DNA from: Gracilariopsis chorda
Lineage: Eukaryota; Rhodophyta; Florideophyceae; Gracilariales; Gracilariaceae
Direction of reading: 5' to 3'
Assembly (NCBI GenBank): GCA_003194525.1
Contig: NBIV01000077.1
Span: forward strand, 124,001 to 188,000
Length of the DNA stretch: 64,000 nucleotides
Shown: piece by piece, positions 32,833-42,549 of the stretch
Layout of the letters: every line of letters starts with the position of its first letter
Numbering within the stretch: position 1 is the first letter of the stretch
Made by a program: the position numbers and the translations under genes
The notes under the pieces: generated by a model
What the model was told of the DNA's origin: nothing
The model's database searches: none
What the model saw: the letters and a program-made list of their open reading frames with translations, nothing else

Positions 32833-33636
32833 ATGTGGACCTCGATCAAGATATGCGTGGCCGTGTTTCTGCCGGTGGCGCTGGCAACGACGGTACCGAC
32901 GTACTGCGCACCAGGCCACTACATTTCCGAGGAGTACGGTTGCATCGCCTGCCCCGATCATCTGTTCCAGCCCAACGCTAACGAACGATCGTGTTGGACG
33001 TGTCCATACGCATCTACGCCCAACGCCGAGAGGACGCTTTGCATCTGCAATCCAGGAACATTCTGGAACACAACGGTGAACTTTTGCATGCAGTGTCCGC
33101 CGGGAACTCGAACAATTGAAGGAGATATGTTCACGTGTCACCCTTGTCCGTTGAACACATATCAACCTGCATTCGGCTCTTCCTCCTGTCTGTCGTGCAC
33201 GCCGAACAGCTTCGCGGGGTACGGCGCCACAGGCTGCACGTCGTGCCGACGGGGACAGGTGTTGATCGACGGGGTATGCTCAACGTGTCCATCCGGGCAG
33301 AAGTACGACGCGAGAAGCGGCAAGTGCAGCTCTTGTCTGCTAGGCTACGTGAACGCGAGCGGACAGTGCAAGCACTGTCCGCCGGGCCAGAGGCGCAATG
33401 CGCGCGGCACAGGATGCACGGGGTGCGGCCCGAATGAAGCGTTGGTTGATGGCGAGTGCAAGTCGTGTGACGCAGGAACTCGATACGACTCTTCACGTGG
33501 AAAGTGTGTTCGATGTGGACCGAATGAATACCGCCCCAGCCGCACGGCGGAGGGGCGTTGTCTGCGTTGTCCGCCGCCGGCGCGTCCCAACGCGGAGCGG
33601 ACTCAGTGTTTGGTGTGCTTTTCCAACTTATGTTAG
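32833..33636 (+). CDS. secreted Cys-rich protein with GCC2/GCC3 (ephrin-receptor-like) repeats, 267 aa
   Basis: Residues 1-19 (MWTSIKICVAVFLPVALA) form a signal peptide. The mature part consists of about eight short repeats of the type C-x2-C-P-x-G-x-x-x-[ND/A]-x-x-x-x-C, for example CMQCPPGTRTIEGDMFTCHP, each with paired cysteines, as in GCC2/GCC3 or TNFR-like modules. Repeats contain Gly/Asn turns and little hydrophobic core, fitting a disulfide-stabilised extracellular rod. There is no membrane anchor or GPI signal; the protein ends FSNLC. A role in the wall, matrix or as a ligand is possible but cannot be assigned. The frame is uninterrupted, and the start is chosen because the signal peptide follows at once. 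Confidence 0.85.
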   Translation: MWTSIKICVAVFLPVALATTVPTYCAPGHYISEEYGCIACPDHLFQPNANERSCWTCPYASTPNAERTLCICNPGTFWNTTVNFCMQCPPGTRTIEGDMFTCHPCPLNTYQPAFGSSSCLSCTPNSFAGYGATGCTSCRRGQVLIDGVCSTCPSGQKYDARSGKCSSCLLGYVNASGQCKHCPPGQRRNARGTGCTGCGPNEALVDGECKSCDAGTRYDSSRGKCVRCGPNEYRPSRTAEGRCLRCPPPARPNAERTQCLVCFSNLC

Positions 33637-34342
33637 CGCGCCCATTCGGTATGTACATAACAGATGTGCAGATCGAGGTAGATTGCTAGCCTTCGGTGAT
33701 GAGCTTGGTCTTGTTCAGTGTCAACCGCCAGCGAAATAGATAAAGCAAACTTTCTCAATTCAACTGCCATGCCGAGCAGGGACCGGCCTGTGAATGTTCT
33801 TTGCATACAGTGTACAAGGGTATGTAGTCCAGATGCAAAACGGGATGAGGAGACAGTTCCAGCCTTTCAACGGCCCCTTTCAACCGCACTTAGGGCTGTT
33901 AGACGTGTTCGCCTCCGCTCACGAGAGGCGTCACGCGCGCCGGCGCCCAATGCGCGGCGGGAACGTGGCCACGGCGCACAGCGCGTACAGCGACAGTAGG
34001 AAGCGGCAACGCGCATGGCCGCGGCTGCCGCGTATTGTGGCGTGCGGCGCGGCGCCGCCCGTTCACGCCCCCTTCAAGCTGAACTGCTCAATCCCCATCC
34101 GCGCATCCGCTTGAATACACCGCCAAAGTATCGTTTGCGTCACACCCCCCTGTGCCCCCCCCCGAACACCCCCCCGAACACCCCCCCCAACCCAAAGCCC
34201 CACCCACCACCCCCGGTACCGCCTCGTTCCCCCGCAACCGCCACCTCCAGCACAAAAAAGCACAAAAAAAGTTCGTTGCCCCCCTCCCCCCAATCCCCCA
34301 CCCCGTTCGTCACCGCCGTTACTTTTATCGGCACAACGAGCC
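33637..34342. other. upstream region of Argonaute, with C-rich tract
   Basis: About 34146-34320 is very C-rich on the plus strand, with runs of C and a repeated CCCCCCGAACA unit. It can be read as a Pro-rich protein in one frame, but that frame is not the Argonaute frame. It may be a promoter or leader tract. Confidence 0.5.
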
Positions 34343-37037
34343 ATGTCGCCCAGCTCCCACCATAAAAGGGACCGTCCTTCCTCCTCCTCAGCCCACCACC
34401 ACGACAATCACCCCCGCGGGCACTCCTCCAGAATGGCCTCCAACTCCTCCCCGAGAAAGTCCGGTTTCAATGACAAGATCATGTCCCGCCCCGGCTACGG
34501 CCGCGCCGGAAAGGCCCTCAAAATCGAAGCCAACTTTTTCGAACTCACCGTTCCCACCAGGCTCCGCGCCTCGCAGTACGCCGTGCAGCTCTTCCGCGAA
34601 AAGAGGGACAAGGGTCGCACCGTATACGCAGACGTCAGCGCCACCGAGCTCATCTCCTTCAACCGCAACTGTTTCAAAGCGCTCTTGAACAAATACGGAA
34701 GCGACTTTGGATGCCGTCTAGCGTACAACGGCCGTTCCATCGCCTACGCGCCCACGGAAATCAACCGTCGTGCACTCGGAGTTCGCTTCAAGCTTACCGT
34801 CGATGGCGACGGCAACGCAGCCAGCTCCAGAGATAGAGGCAAGTCCGAAGATGTCGAGTTCATCCTGTCTCACGCAAAGTACCTGCCTTACGAAGATCTT
34901 TTCAAGGGCAGACTCTCCACCATGGCCGCCTCCGAACTCATCGCCTGTCTGGACGTCGTGCTTGCGCAGGTCGCTGCCGCCAACCACGTTCAGGTAGGCC
35001 GTTCGTTTTACAACCATTCCAACGCCACCCCGCTCGGTCGACGAAACGTCACCTCCAGTGCCTGGACCGGCTTTTACCAAAGTGCCCGTCTCTCCGAGAA
35101 GGGCCTACTCGTTAACATGGATGAATCCTTCACAGCCTTTTGGAACCGCGGAGGTCAGCCGCTCAGCAGGCTCATCATGGATGCTAACGACGGTCAGGAG
35201 CTGCAATGTCGTGACAACAGAGCCATACGTAACGTCACCTCTAAGCTCCGCGGCCTCAAGGTAAAGGCCATGCACACCGGCATTGTCTACAGGCTTCACG
35301 GCTTTTCTGATCGCGGCGCCGACCGCATTACCTTTGACTCCGACGGGCGCAGAGTGTCTATCAGCCAGTACTTCAGCGATCAGTACAACATCCATCTCAG
35401 GTATGGTAACGCTCCTTGTATCAAAAACCCATCCGAAGAGGGACACCTATCTCCCGCTTGAGATGCTCGCCGTCCTTCCCAACCAGCGAGTTTTGGGACT
35501 CCTGTCTCCGGACGAGATTCAAACCATGGTCCGAACTGCCAGTACCAAGCCACACATTCGTCGCCAAAACGCTTCTCGGAAGGTGGAACAGCTCAAGTAC
35601 CGTCACAATCCGCTTTGCAGTGATTTCAACCTCAACGTTAGTTCCAGCTTGGTCAGGATTAACGCGCGAGTACTGCCGCCTCCGTTAATCCAGTACCAGC
35701 AGGGCACCGTCCAGCCCGCAAACGGTCAGTGGAGGGCTAAACAGGGCGCCAGTAGCCCCGCCGAAATCTTTTCGTGGGCTATTTGTTGCACTGCCCGCCT
35801 GCACGAAGAAGCCGTGAAAACTTTTGCAAGGGATCTCATCAGTGCTTTTGAACGGGCAAGGATAGAGATGCATATGAAATATCCTGTTCTTTACCATGCC
35901 GAGGAACATAGACTGGAGAGGGAAATGGACAGGATTGCCTCGGAATTCAGTAAGAATACCCGCATCAAGATGCGCAGCCCTCGCTTGCAGTTGCTCGTCA
36001 TTATCCGGGAGAGACAGGAAACGGCCGGTTACAACATGATCAAGAGAGCGGGCGATCTTCGACTTGGAATAGCCACGCAGGTATGTCTGGCAAAGCACTG
36101 CGGCCCAAAGGGTAGAGGACGTGACATGTATTGCGACAATGTCGTTTTGAAGATCAACGCCAAGCTTGGCGGTCACAACGGCCTTGTCGCGAAGTACAGC
36201 CAGGGTCCTGCGAAAGGTGTAGTACCTGATGTGGACTTCCTTGACGTTCCCCATGTCGTTCTTGGCGCAGATGTCACGCACCCCATGCCAGGCGGGAAGG
36301 GACCCTCCATCGCCGCGTTGGTTTGTACACGAGATCGTCAGGGCTCGCAGTTCTCGGCTGCGCTTCGCTCGCAGACGGGACGAAAGGAGATGATTTCGGA
36401 TATTGGAGATATGTTCAAAGAAGTGTACAGGGTGTGGTACGACAACTTCAAGGGAAAGGTGCACGCGAGGAAGATCATCATGTTCCGTGATGGTGTTTCT
36501 GAAGGGCAGTTTCAGGAAGTTATGCAGGAAGAAGTGGCCGGAATCCGGCGTGCTTGTGTTGATATCGGTAGGGATATGCGACCGAAGATCACGTATATCA
36601 TTGTCACCAAACGTCACCACACTCGCTTCTTTCCGACCAAGAGAGAAGAAGCGGATAGGTCGGGCAACATTCCACCTGGTACAGTCGTGGATACCGACAT
36701 TACTAGCGATGAGTTCTACGACTTCTACATCAATTCGCACGCCGGCATCCAGGGGACAAACAAGCCCTCCAAGTATACAGTTCTCATCGATGAAAACAAC
36801 ATCCCGACAGATGCGCTGCAGGGGTATATCTACCGTCTCACACACTCTTTTGCCCGATGCAATCGCCCGGTTTCTATGGTGCACAGCGCTTACTACGCAC
36901 ATCTGCTGGCCTTCCGCGGAAGAGCGTACCTGGGAGATGATGGATCGGACTCCGCTTCGCAGGCATCGTCTGGATCGTCAGTTCCGCCCGTGCCTAGAGT
37001 GCATCCCTCGCACCGCGGTCGGTTGTTCTTTTGTTAG
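34343..37037 (+). CDS. AGO: Argonaute (AGO-clade), slicer-type, one frame change in the PAZ/linker region
   Basis: Argonautes bind small RNAs and cut or silence matching transcripts. The first part (34343 on) shows a Ser/His/Arg-rich tail, the N domain (KIEANFFELTV), linker 1 (RSFYNHSNATPLG) and PAZ (SISQYFSDQYNIHLRYGNAPC). The second part continues in another frame from about 35420 with SKTHPKRDTYLPLEMLAVLP, then MID with the 5'-phosphate pocket (YNMIK, TQVCLAKHC) and PIWI. The catalytic tetrad is complete: Asp in GADVTHP (about 36267), Glu in QTGRKEMI (about 36387), Asp in RDGVSEGQF (about 36489), His in SAYYAHLLAF (about 36898). The frames switch between about 35400 and 35430, where family-like residues occur on both sides, favouring a one-base frame change or assembly error; a 40-nt GT-AG intron (35414-35453) would also restore the frame but would remove family-like residues. 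Confidence 0.93.
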
Positions 37038-37842
37038 CTATTTTGTGTTTTGAATCTTGGTTTGTTTGAAATGTCTCTTGTTTTCTGCGATATTGTTTAT
37101 TGTTCTCAGTGGTGCACCTTCACAGACTCGAAACGCAGATATGTAAGTAGAGCGAGCTTGTCGAACGGCTTTGTCAAAGTCCTTGCTGGGCATGCTAGAT
37201 GAGGCGAAGGGAAATAGTGCATAAACAACCGCAATGTTCGTCATGAATTTGGGTATGTCCGGTGCTCTTTTTGCTTTCTGCTTTGGGCGTGTTTGCGACG
37301 GAGTTGCTCGCTCGCACTGCAATCGAAGCTGCTGCGTAAAGAGTGCTGTTTCTTGTCAATCTTGTGCTCGCCGTTTGGGGCGGTTTCCGATCGCAAGTTT
37401 GAAAAATAATCCTTCTGTGCACCGCGTTAAACCTTATCTGCCCAAGTGGGGACAAATAGCCAATCATAGGGTGTGAATGGCCGTCTTGCGAGTGCACCAG
37501 ACGGCCGTATTGGGTGTAAACGCCGTGTAACATTTTGCGCATTCCAAAGACGCCCGCATAAATTATTGAAAAAAGTGGCCTATCAAAATCTCTTAACAGG
37601 CACTGGTGATTCCGAGTTTACTATGCTATTTAACCAGTGATTTGCCAGTCAATAGTTTTTTTCTCTCCCGAGTTTCGAGGAAAGAAGCCGTGTAAGTGAG
37701 ATACTTCCTTCGCCAATGCTAACGAAAACTCGTTTTTCAGTTTCGACGAAAGCGTTGAGCTCCAGTATGGCCTCTAAACAATCCAAAACTGAACACTTTT
37801 TCAAGTTTTAAAACAAGCAAAACACAGAAATGTACATTGATA
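37038..37842. other. 3' flank of Argonaute; no recognisable gene
   Basis: AT-rich sequence with short frames only. The Harbinger 1 target duplication starts at 37843. Confidence 0.5.
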
Positions 37843-37845
37843 TAA

Positions 37846-37870
37846 GAGCAAGTCAACCAGTGCTCTATAT
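37846..37870 (+). repeat. left terminal inverted repeat of Harbinger 1
   Basis: Begins GAGCAAGTCAACCAG; preceded by the TAA target duplication at 37843-37845. It matches the right end at 23 of 25 positions. Confidence 0.88.
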
Positions 37871-38246
37871 CCCCAAAAAATCCTAAAATATCGCGCCCTG
37901 GGCGATTTTGGCATCCCTACCAGCGTTGTTATTGCCATTTCTCGTTGCCATATCCGCCTTGTGATTCCTTTTTTCATTTCAGTACGGAGAAAATATAGAA
38001 ATGAAAGTAGACACCGTGCTTTGAAATTTTAATGAGTTTTAAGGACTTTATTGCCCTATCAGAGCACTGTTTCTATATCAAACAGATTTCTGGCAGGTAG
38101 AATGCGCGGGAAACAAGTCTTCGCGCCAACGAAAAGCATGTTCTGCTACAACCTCTATCTGTTCACAACTTGAAATCTTGCGTCAAAAAGACTCTATCAA
38201 CCTCTCCACCGTTTCTTAACCGTTCTTCAGCTTCACCCGCAAAAGT

Positions 38247-39410
38247 ATGGCTCCAACCACACTTTCAACGTGCGAGGCGTCCAATTGCAATAACCAAGAA
38301 GCAGAGCACACAACGGAACACCTATCTGCTCTAAGATACTCCTGTGAAAAGAAGGACAACCAACAACAATCGTCAGTCAGCAAATCAAAACAGTACGATC
38401 ATACTTTTTTCAGTAATGTAGATCGCGAATCAAGCCATAAAGAGGGTAGCACGGATATGAACGAAGGCACAAACAAACCAGAAAAACGCAGTGGTAGAGG
38501 AAAAGGTTTCACACAAGATGAGACATTGTTTCTTGCAAAGGCTTGGATTGAGCAGTCAGCAAAGGGTTGTAATCAGCGCGAAAAGATAATGTGGGCTGGA
38601 ATAGAAGACATATGTAGAAGGAAGTACAAAATGGATCGCAGCTCTCCGTCTCTAAGAAGCACTTGGCATAGGGTAGCCAGAGAAACGCAGCACTTTCTGG
38701 CTGCACGGAGTAGGGTGAAGTTAATGAATATATCAGGGGCAAACGACGAGTTATTGGACGACATTGTGCAAGAACAGTATCGAAAGAGAGCAGGCAGAAA
38801 GGCTAAAGATGGAATAATTGTGTATGCGGCGCCGTACAAATTGATTTCTACTGCAGATTATCTCTCTGAGCAAGATAAGTTTTCGGATGAAGGCGGCAAG
38901 AAAAAGGCGAGGTCAAACTCAACAAAAGAGAGTACAACAATTAGAATGGAAGCAGTTGGTAAAGAATGCGCTGATGAGCGTTCACGGGCTCAACCTTACA
39001 TGGATAAGAATGTCTGTGTGGCGAAGAGAAGGGAAATCGAGGAAGCGTTGCTTTCTAGCGATGAAGAAATACGCCCGAAAGGAATAAAAAAAAGAAAACT
39101 AGAAGAGAAGAACGCTAAAGAAGACTCAAGGGTAACGGACACTCTACGGGGAATTCAAGCAAGTCTAGTCGAGGGTAATAGGATCTTGAGGCAAGAAACG
39201 GAGCGGTCAGAATTGGAAAGGCAGGAAGTACAGGATGTGGAACTGCTTAAACTCTTGGACCCTAAATCTTCTGAGTTCAAGGAGATCATGGCGGATGTGA
39301 TGAGCTGCAGGCGACGGAGGGTAAAGAGGTACACGAACGGAAGTCAAAAGTGCACGGTGCCGCGCATCAGAAACGATTGTGGTGACGGTGACGGGGGCAA
39401 GATAGAATAG
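38247..39410 (+). CDS. Harbinger 1 ORF1: Myb/SANT-like DNA-binding protein, 387 aa
   Basis: PIF/Harbinger elements encode, besides the transposase, a Myb/SANT-like protein that binds the ends and brings the transposase to the nucleus. Here residues 78-150 contain GRGKGFTQDETLFLAKAWIE, MWAGIEDICRRKY and LRSTWHRV, with the regularly spaced Trp residues of this fold. A Lys/Arg-rich nuclear-type stretch (IKKRKLEEKNAKE) lies at about 285-300, followed by a charged helical region (LVEGNRILRQETERSELERQ) and a C-terminal EIMADVMSCRRRRVKR. The first 70 residues are polar and probably disordered. The frame is complete. It faces the transposase, as in Harbinger 2. Confidence 0.78.
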   Translation: MAPTTLSTCEASNCNNQEAEHTTEHLSALRYSCEKKDNQQQSSVSKSKQYDHTFFSNVDRESSHKEGSTDMNEGTNKPEKRSGRGKGFTQDETLFLAKAWIEQSAKGCNQREKIMWAGIEDICRRKYKMDRSSPSLRSTWHRVARETQHFLAARSRVKLMNISGANDELLDDIVQEQYRKRAGRKAKDGIIVYAAPYKLISTADYLSEQDKFSDEGGKKKARSNSTKESTTIRMEAVGKECADERSRAQPYMDKNVCVAKRREIEEALLSSDEEIRPKGIKKRKLEEKNAKEDSRVTDTLRGIQASLVEGNRILRQETERSELERQEVQDVELLKLLDPKSSEFKEIMADVMSCRRRRVKRYTNGSQKCTVPRIRNDCGDGDGGKIE

Positions 39411-39422
39411 AGTCTAAGTAAA

Positions 39423-39462
39423 AAGGAATCCTTTGGAGTAGACTTAGCCAAAGGATATCCTT
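39423..39462. terminator. imperfect hairpin just after ORF1
   Basis: AAGGAATCCTTTGG pairs with CCAAAGGATATCCTT across a short loop, 13 bp after the ORF1 stop. It may be a 3'-end structure, or the scar of the left junction of the captured DNA. Confidence 0.45.
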
Positions 39463-39504
39463 CATCTGTCATTCTCGCTTCTGGCGAGGGTGGTGCCCGT
39501 GTGT

Positions 39505-40420
39505 CTACGTAATGCCCGAATGGCGTCTATCGCGTCGCTCCAGTGAACAGCAAGCTGCGTCTTGATATCGGTTCACGGCATCTATACGAACGAAAAGAGG
39601 ATAATTGCGGCTTTTATCGCGTTCATCAGCGCTGCAATCGGCACTAACCTTAGCACCCTGCTCACTCTCATTGTTCGGTACATGCTTTCTTCTCCGATCA
39701 ACAATAATAGCCTTAACCCCCGACCACAAAGCCGTAGCCACGCTATCTTGCACATCAGTGTTGTCCACGATGGCTTGAACGGCCTCAGTATCAGAAACTC
39801 AAGCACTTTCCTTACTCTTGTCCTTCTCAAACACGGCCGAAACATATTCAGATCTCTGTTGTATAACATCATCCCACTGCAAAGCGTCATTGAACACGCG
39901 GGCAGTTTATTCCACCGCACGTTCACAACAGTGATCATCCTGCAACAAGCCAAGCACAGCCTGCGTCAAAAGCGCCTGAACTTGTTCGACAGTAGGCCTA
40001 TCTTGCAGCAAACCCCTCATCGTAACAGCCGGCTGCATCTGCAATTGCTGCTTCGGCAAGGAAGCCGCCGCAACCTCCACGCCTTCAACCGCGTCTCACC
40101 TCTTGACTTGCGGCCAACAAACCACCACGCCGTCCAACAGCAGCAGCGCCCCGCCGATGATAACGCGCGCGCGGTTCAAGCCGCGCTTTTCCAGCGCCCT
40201 TTACAGGTCCTGATAAGAGAGTAGCAGACGCGCTCGCGGGTCCCTTCCCCACGTGGCCGGGTCGTCGTGCAAGTGTACGCCGCCCTGCACGCTCGCGCTG
40301 GTCTTTCGTGCGGCGTCGGCGTGGGGGGATGGCAGTGGCGAAGCGAAAGCGAAAGCGCAGTGCGTTGCGAAGCGAAAGCGCAGCCAGCCGTGAAGCGAAA
40401 GCCAAAGCGAAAGCCAAAGC
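39505..40420 (-). pseudogene. decayed copy of an unrecognised host gene (cargo)
   Basis: One minus-strand frame reads as good protein over about 280 codons but contains four in-frame stops: VHLHDDPATWGRDPRARLLL, then RALEKRGLNRARVIIGGALL and a hydrophobic segment (LLLLDGVVVCW), then LPKQQLQMQP, RPTVEQVQALLTQAVLGLLQ and EAVQAIVDNTDVQDSVATAL. The stops sit in otherwise coherent sequence, so this is a dead copy of a real protein with at least one membrane-type segment and a helical C-terminal half with two weakly similar repeats. The N-terminal side runs into a repeated Ala/Phe/Arg-coding tract. I do not recognise the family. Overlapping plus-strand frames are mirrors. Confidence 0.6.
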
Positions 40421-40495
40421 GCAGTCAGGCGCGAAGCCAAAGCCAAAGCGCAGTCAGGCGCGAAGCCAAAGCGCACTCCGCGCGAAGCGCAAAGC
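40330..40495. repeat. imperfect minisatellite of GCGAAGC / AAAGCGCAG units
   Basis: Repeated words GCGAAGC, GAAAGC, CCAAAGC and AAAGCGCAGTCAGGC alternate over about 165 bp. The longest identical unit (GCGCAGTCAGGCGCGAAGCC) occurs twice near 40428-40470. It forms the low-complexity start of the decayed minus-strand gene. Confidence 0.8.
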
Positions 40496-40642
40496 TCAAA
40501 CAGCCGCAGCCATACAGCAACCAAAAAGCACCACCAGCGACCAATGACAAGCGCTCAAAAATAACACAAAAATAAAGCGAACAGTCACAGACTGCTGTCG
40601 CCGCCCACGGCGCGCGGCGACTCGAGCACGGCATCAGCACCG

Positions 40643-42385
40643 GTGGCGCGTTGCGTTTCGCGCCACTTGTCCAGCGCAATGCTCATCCGCAGCTCGCGCA
40701 GCTCTCCCCTCATAGCCAGTCGCACCTACTCGCCCGTCTGTGCAGCAGCACTGAGTTGGTCCCTCTTCGCATCGAGATCAAGCTTTCAGAAAGTCGCTGA
40801 CGCAACCATTGACAGGTACGAGCTGCCACCATTAACTACGGCGAATGCAGCCAGAAGGTGCAGACCGCGTCGTCTTGTCAAGGAAGGAGCGAACAACAGG
40901 AACCGCGAACGCCCTGTGCTCAATCTGAACAATGTACGATATCAACCACTCGATTCACATGGCTTTGACTTCCCTCGAGTGTCTCAAATCCCGTTGTGCG
41001 TGTTTCTGTGCATGCTACTTGGGAGTATTTGTGCTGTTCTATATAGCCTATCTGTGGAACAAGGTACAAGCGTCATGGAATCCTGTGTTCAGCGGATAAT
41101 GAAGAAGACGACAGACAAGGATGGTACGTACCTCACGGAAGCCCTGAGGATGGGCCCCCTATGGACCGTCGGAGGCATGTTCGTTGCCGTTTTAGCGACT
41201 TCGGTGTCGTACACTCTACTCCGAGCTTACGGGATTGGTCTATGTGCCATTGGAATGCTGTGCAACATGGCTCCTGTGCTCGCAATATGCTGTGTTGGCC
41301 GTATCATGGAAAGTGCACATGCCATTAACGAACTCTGTGGATTATCAGGAGTTGGTATGGATGACAATTCGAAGCTAAAGGGCTTAACGCAGGGCTTCTG
41401 GACAATGTGCGCGGCTTTGCTGGGATTATGTGGGGTCATGTGCTGCTTGGTGTTGGGATGGGTACTGTTGCAAGAGACCGGGTTACTGTCGGGATCCCTC
41501 TCACTCGGAGGCACGAATACCTTGAGCCCGTCGAGGCACATCACAGATGTGGATATGACAGAAATCTCAGAAAGACTGGTCTTCCTTTCCATGGGAGTTG
41601 GGGTTTGGGGGGTAATGTTGTTTATTGCAGCGATGATATTCGGCGCCCACCACACACGAGATGCAGTGAGAAGGAAGTGCCGACAGGGGTCCGGAACTGG
41701 GGCAGCTGCAATTGCGTCTTCTGCAACCGAGTGGATACTTCGCGCGGCCCAAGCACGAAGAGAGGCCGGACTGGAGCCTGTCGTAATCGGGCTTGTGGCA
41801 GTCATATGGCCCCTCGCCAGCGGTCTCGCCCTCGGACAACGTGCTCTTGCGGGGGCTGTGGCAGGGGCTATTGGTGTCTCGATTGAACTATCGACAGCCC
41901 TCCTCGTCTGCGCTGGCGTTGGCCAAGCTAGCCGCTGCGCCCATAACCCCGACTTTGAACAAGGGCCATCTCAGGCAGCGGTGCACATTTTGGGGGATGT
42001 TGGGGATTCCATGCTGTGGATCGGGAACAGCTTGAATGGTGTAGCGGTTTTCTGGTCTGCGTTTGCAGTCGGTGTTGTCAAACTGATGCGCGCTGATGGC
42101 GCCAGGGGTTGGATTGGGGCGGTTCTGGCAGCCGTGGCCATGATGCTGGCTATCACTATAGTGGTATACCTCGCCCATCGTGGCAAGCAGAGTGAGGAAA
42201 GAAACCCGGGCATGAACTTCACATTCCAGGTAAACCCGGATGCTGTGTCGCCGTTCTTCTTGGCGGGTCCGGAGCTGAGGGCAGAGAATATTAGCCCGAA
42301 AAGTCGCCTTGGGGTGTTACGGTTGGAGAGTGGCTCCGACAGCTACAACGATTTGTTTGCAACGGTGCTGGGTATAGATGAATAG
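40643..42385 (+). CDS. membrane pyrophosphatase-like protein without catalytic motifs, 580 aa (cargo)
   Basis: About nine membrane segments lie at residues 115-138, 171-195, 197-218, 251-276, 312-334, 379-398, 401-425, 457-480 and 489-511. Residues 162-275 follow the C-terminal half of H+-translocating membrane pyrophosphatases: TEALRMGPLWTVGG at the EASETGAATN position, YGIGLCAIGMLCNMAPVLAI, then ESAHAINELCGLSG where the family has DNAGGIAEMAGL, and SQAAVHILGDVGDSMLW (443-459) where it has KAAVIGDTVGDPLKDT. The Asp-rich substrate sites are thus mostly replaced, while the fold and order remain. The family normally has about 16 membrane segments in some 700-770 residues, so roughly the first half is absent; residues 1-110 resemble nothing I know. 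The frame is complete inside a transposon. Likely a non-catalytic paralogue; a pump function is improbable. Confidence 0.65.
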   Translation: MARCVSRHLSSAMLIRSSRSSPLIASRTYSPVCAAALSWSLFASRSSFQKVADATIDRYELPPLTTANAARRCRPRRLVKEGANNRNRERPVLNLNNVRYQPLDSHGFDFPRVSQIPLCVFLCMLLGSICAVLYSLSVEQGTSVMESCVQRIMKKTTDKDGTYLTEALRMGPLWTVGGMFVAVLATSVSYTLLRAYGIGLCAIGMLCNMAPVLAICCVGRIMESAHAINELCGLSGVGMDDNSKLKGLTQGFWTMCAALLGLCGVMCCLVLGWVLLQETGLLSGSLSLGGTNTLSPSRHITDVDMTEISERLVFLSMGVGVWGVMLFIAAMIFGAHHTRDAVRRKCRQGSGTGAAAIASSATEWILRAAQARREAGLEPVVIGLVAVIWPLASGLALGQRALAGAVAGAIGVSIELSTALLVCAGVGQASRCAHNPDFEQGPSQAAVHILGDVGDSMLWIGNSLNGVAVFWSAFAVGVVKLMRADGARGWIGAVLAAVAMMLAITIVVYLAHRGKQSEERNPGMNFTFQVNPDAVSPFFLAGPELRAENISPKSRLGVLRLESGSDSYNDLFATVLGIDE

Positions 42386-42549
42386 GCTCGCGTAGTGTAG
42401 TGGTTGTAGCCATGTCCTTTTACGATGCCTTGGCAGCGTAACTATGTCCTTACTCTAACTGAATCTTTGGAAAGCATATCAGAAGCGTAGATAAAGGGTT
42501 ACGGGCTAGCCTTGTACACTAGTTTCGCAATATCGCCATAGATGATAAT

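Noticed and set aside
32475-32981. 168-codon plus frame before the Cys-rich protein
   Set aside because: It overlaps the signal peptide region in another frame and has no motif.
34152-34688. Pro-rich frame upstream of Argonaute as an N-terminal extension
   Set aside because: It is in a different frame from Argonaute and its Pro content comes from the C-rich DNA tract.
35685-36902. 405-codon minus frame
   Set aside because: It mirrors the MID/PIWI part of Argonaute on the other strand and has no protein-like motifs of its own.
39562-40224. 220-codon plus frame in Harbinger 1
   Set aside because: It is opposite to the decayed minus-strand gene, which reads much more like protein.
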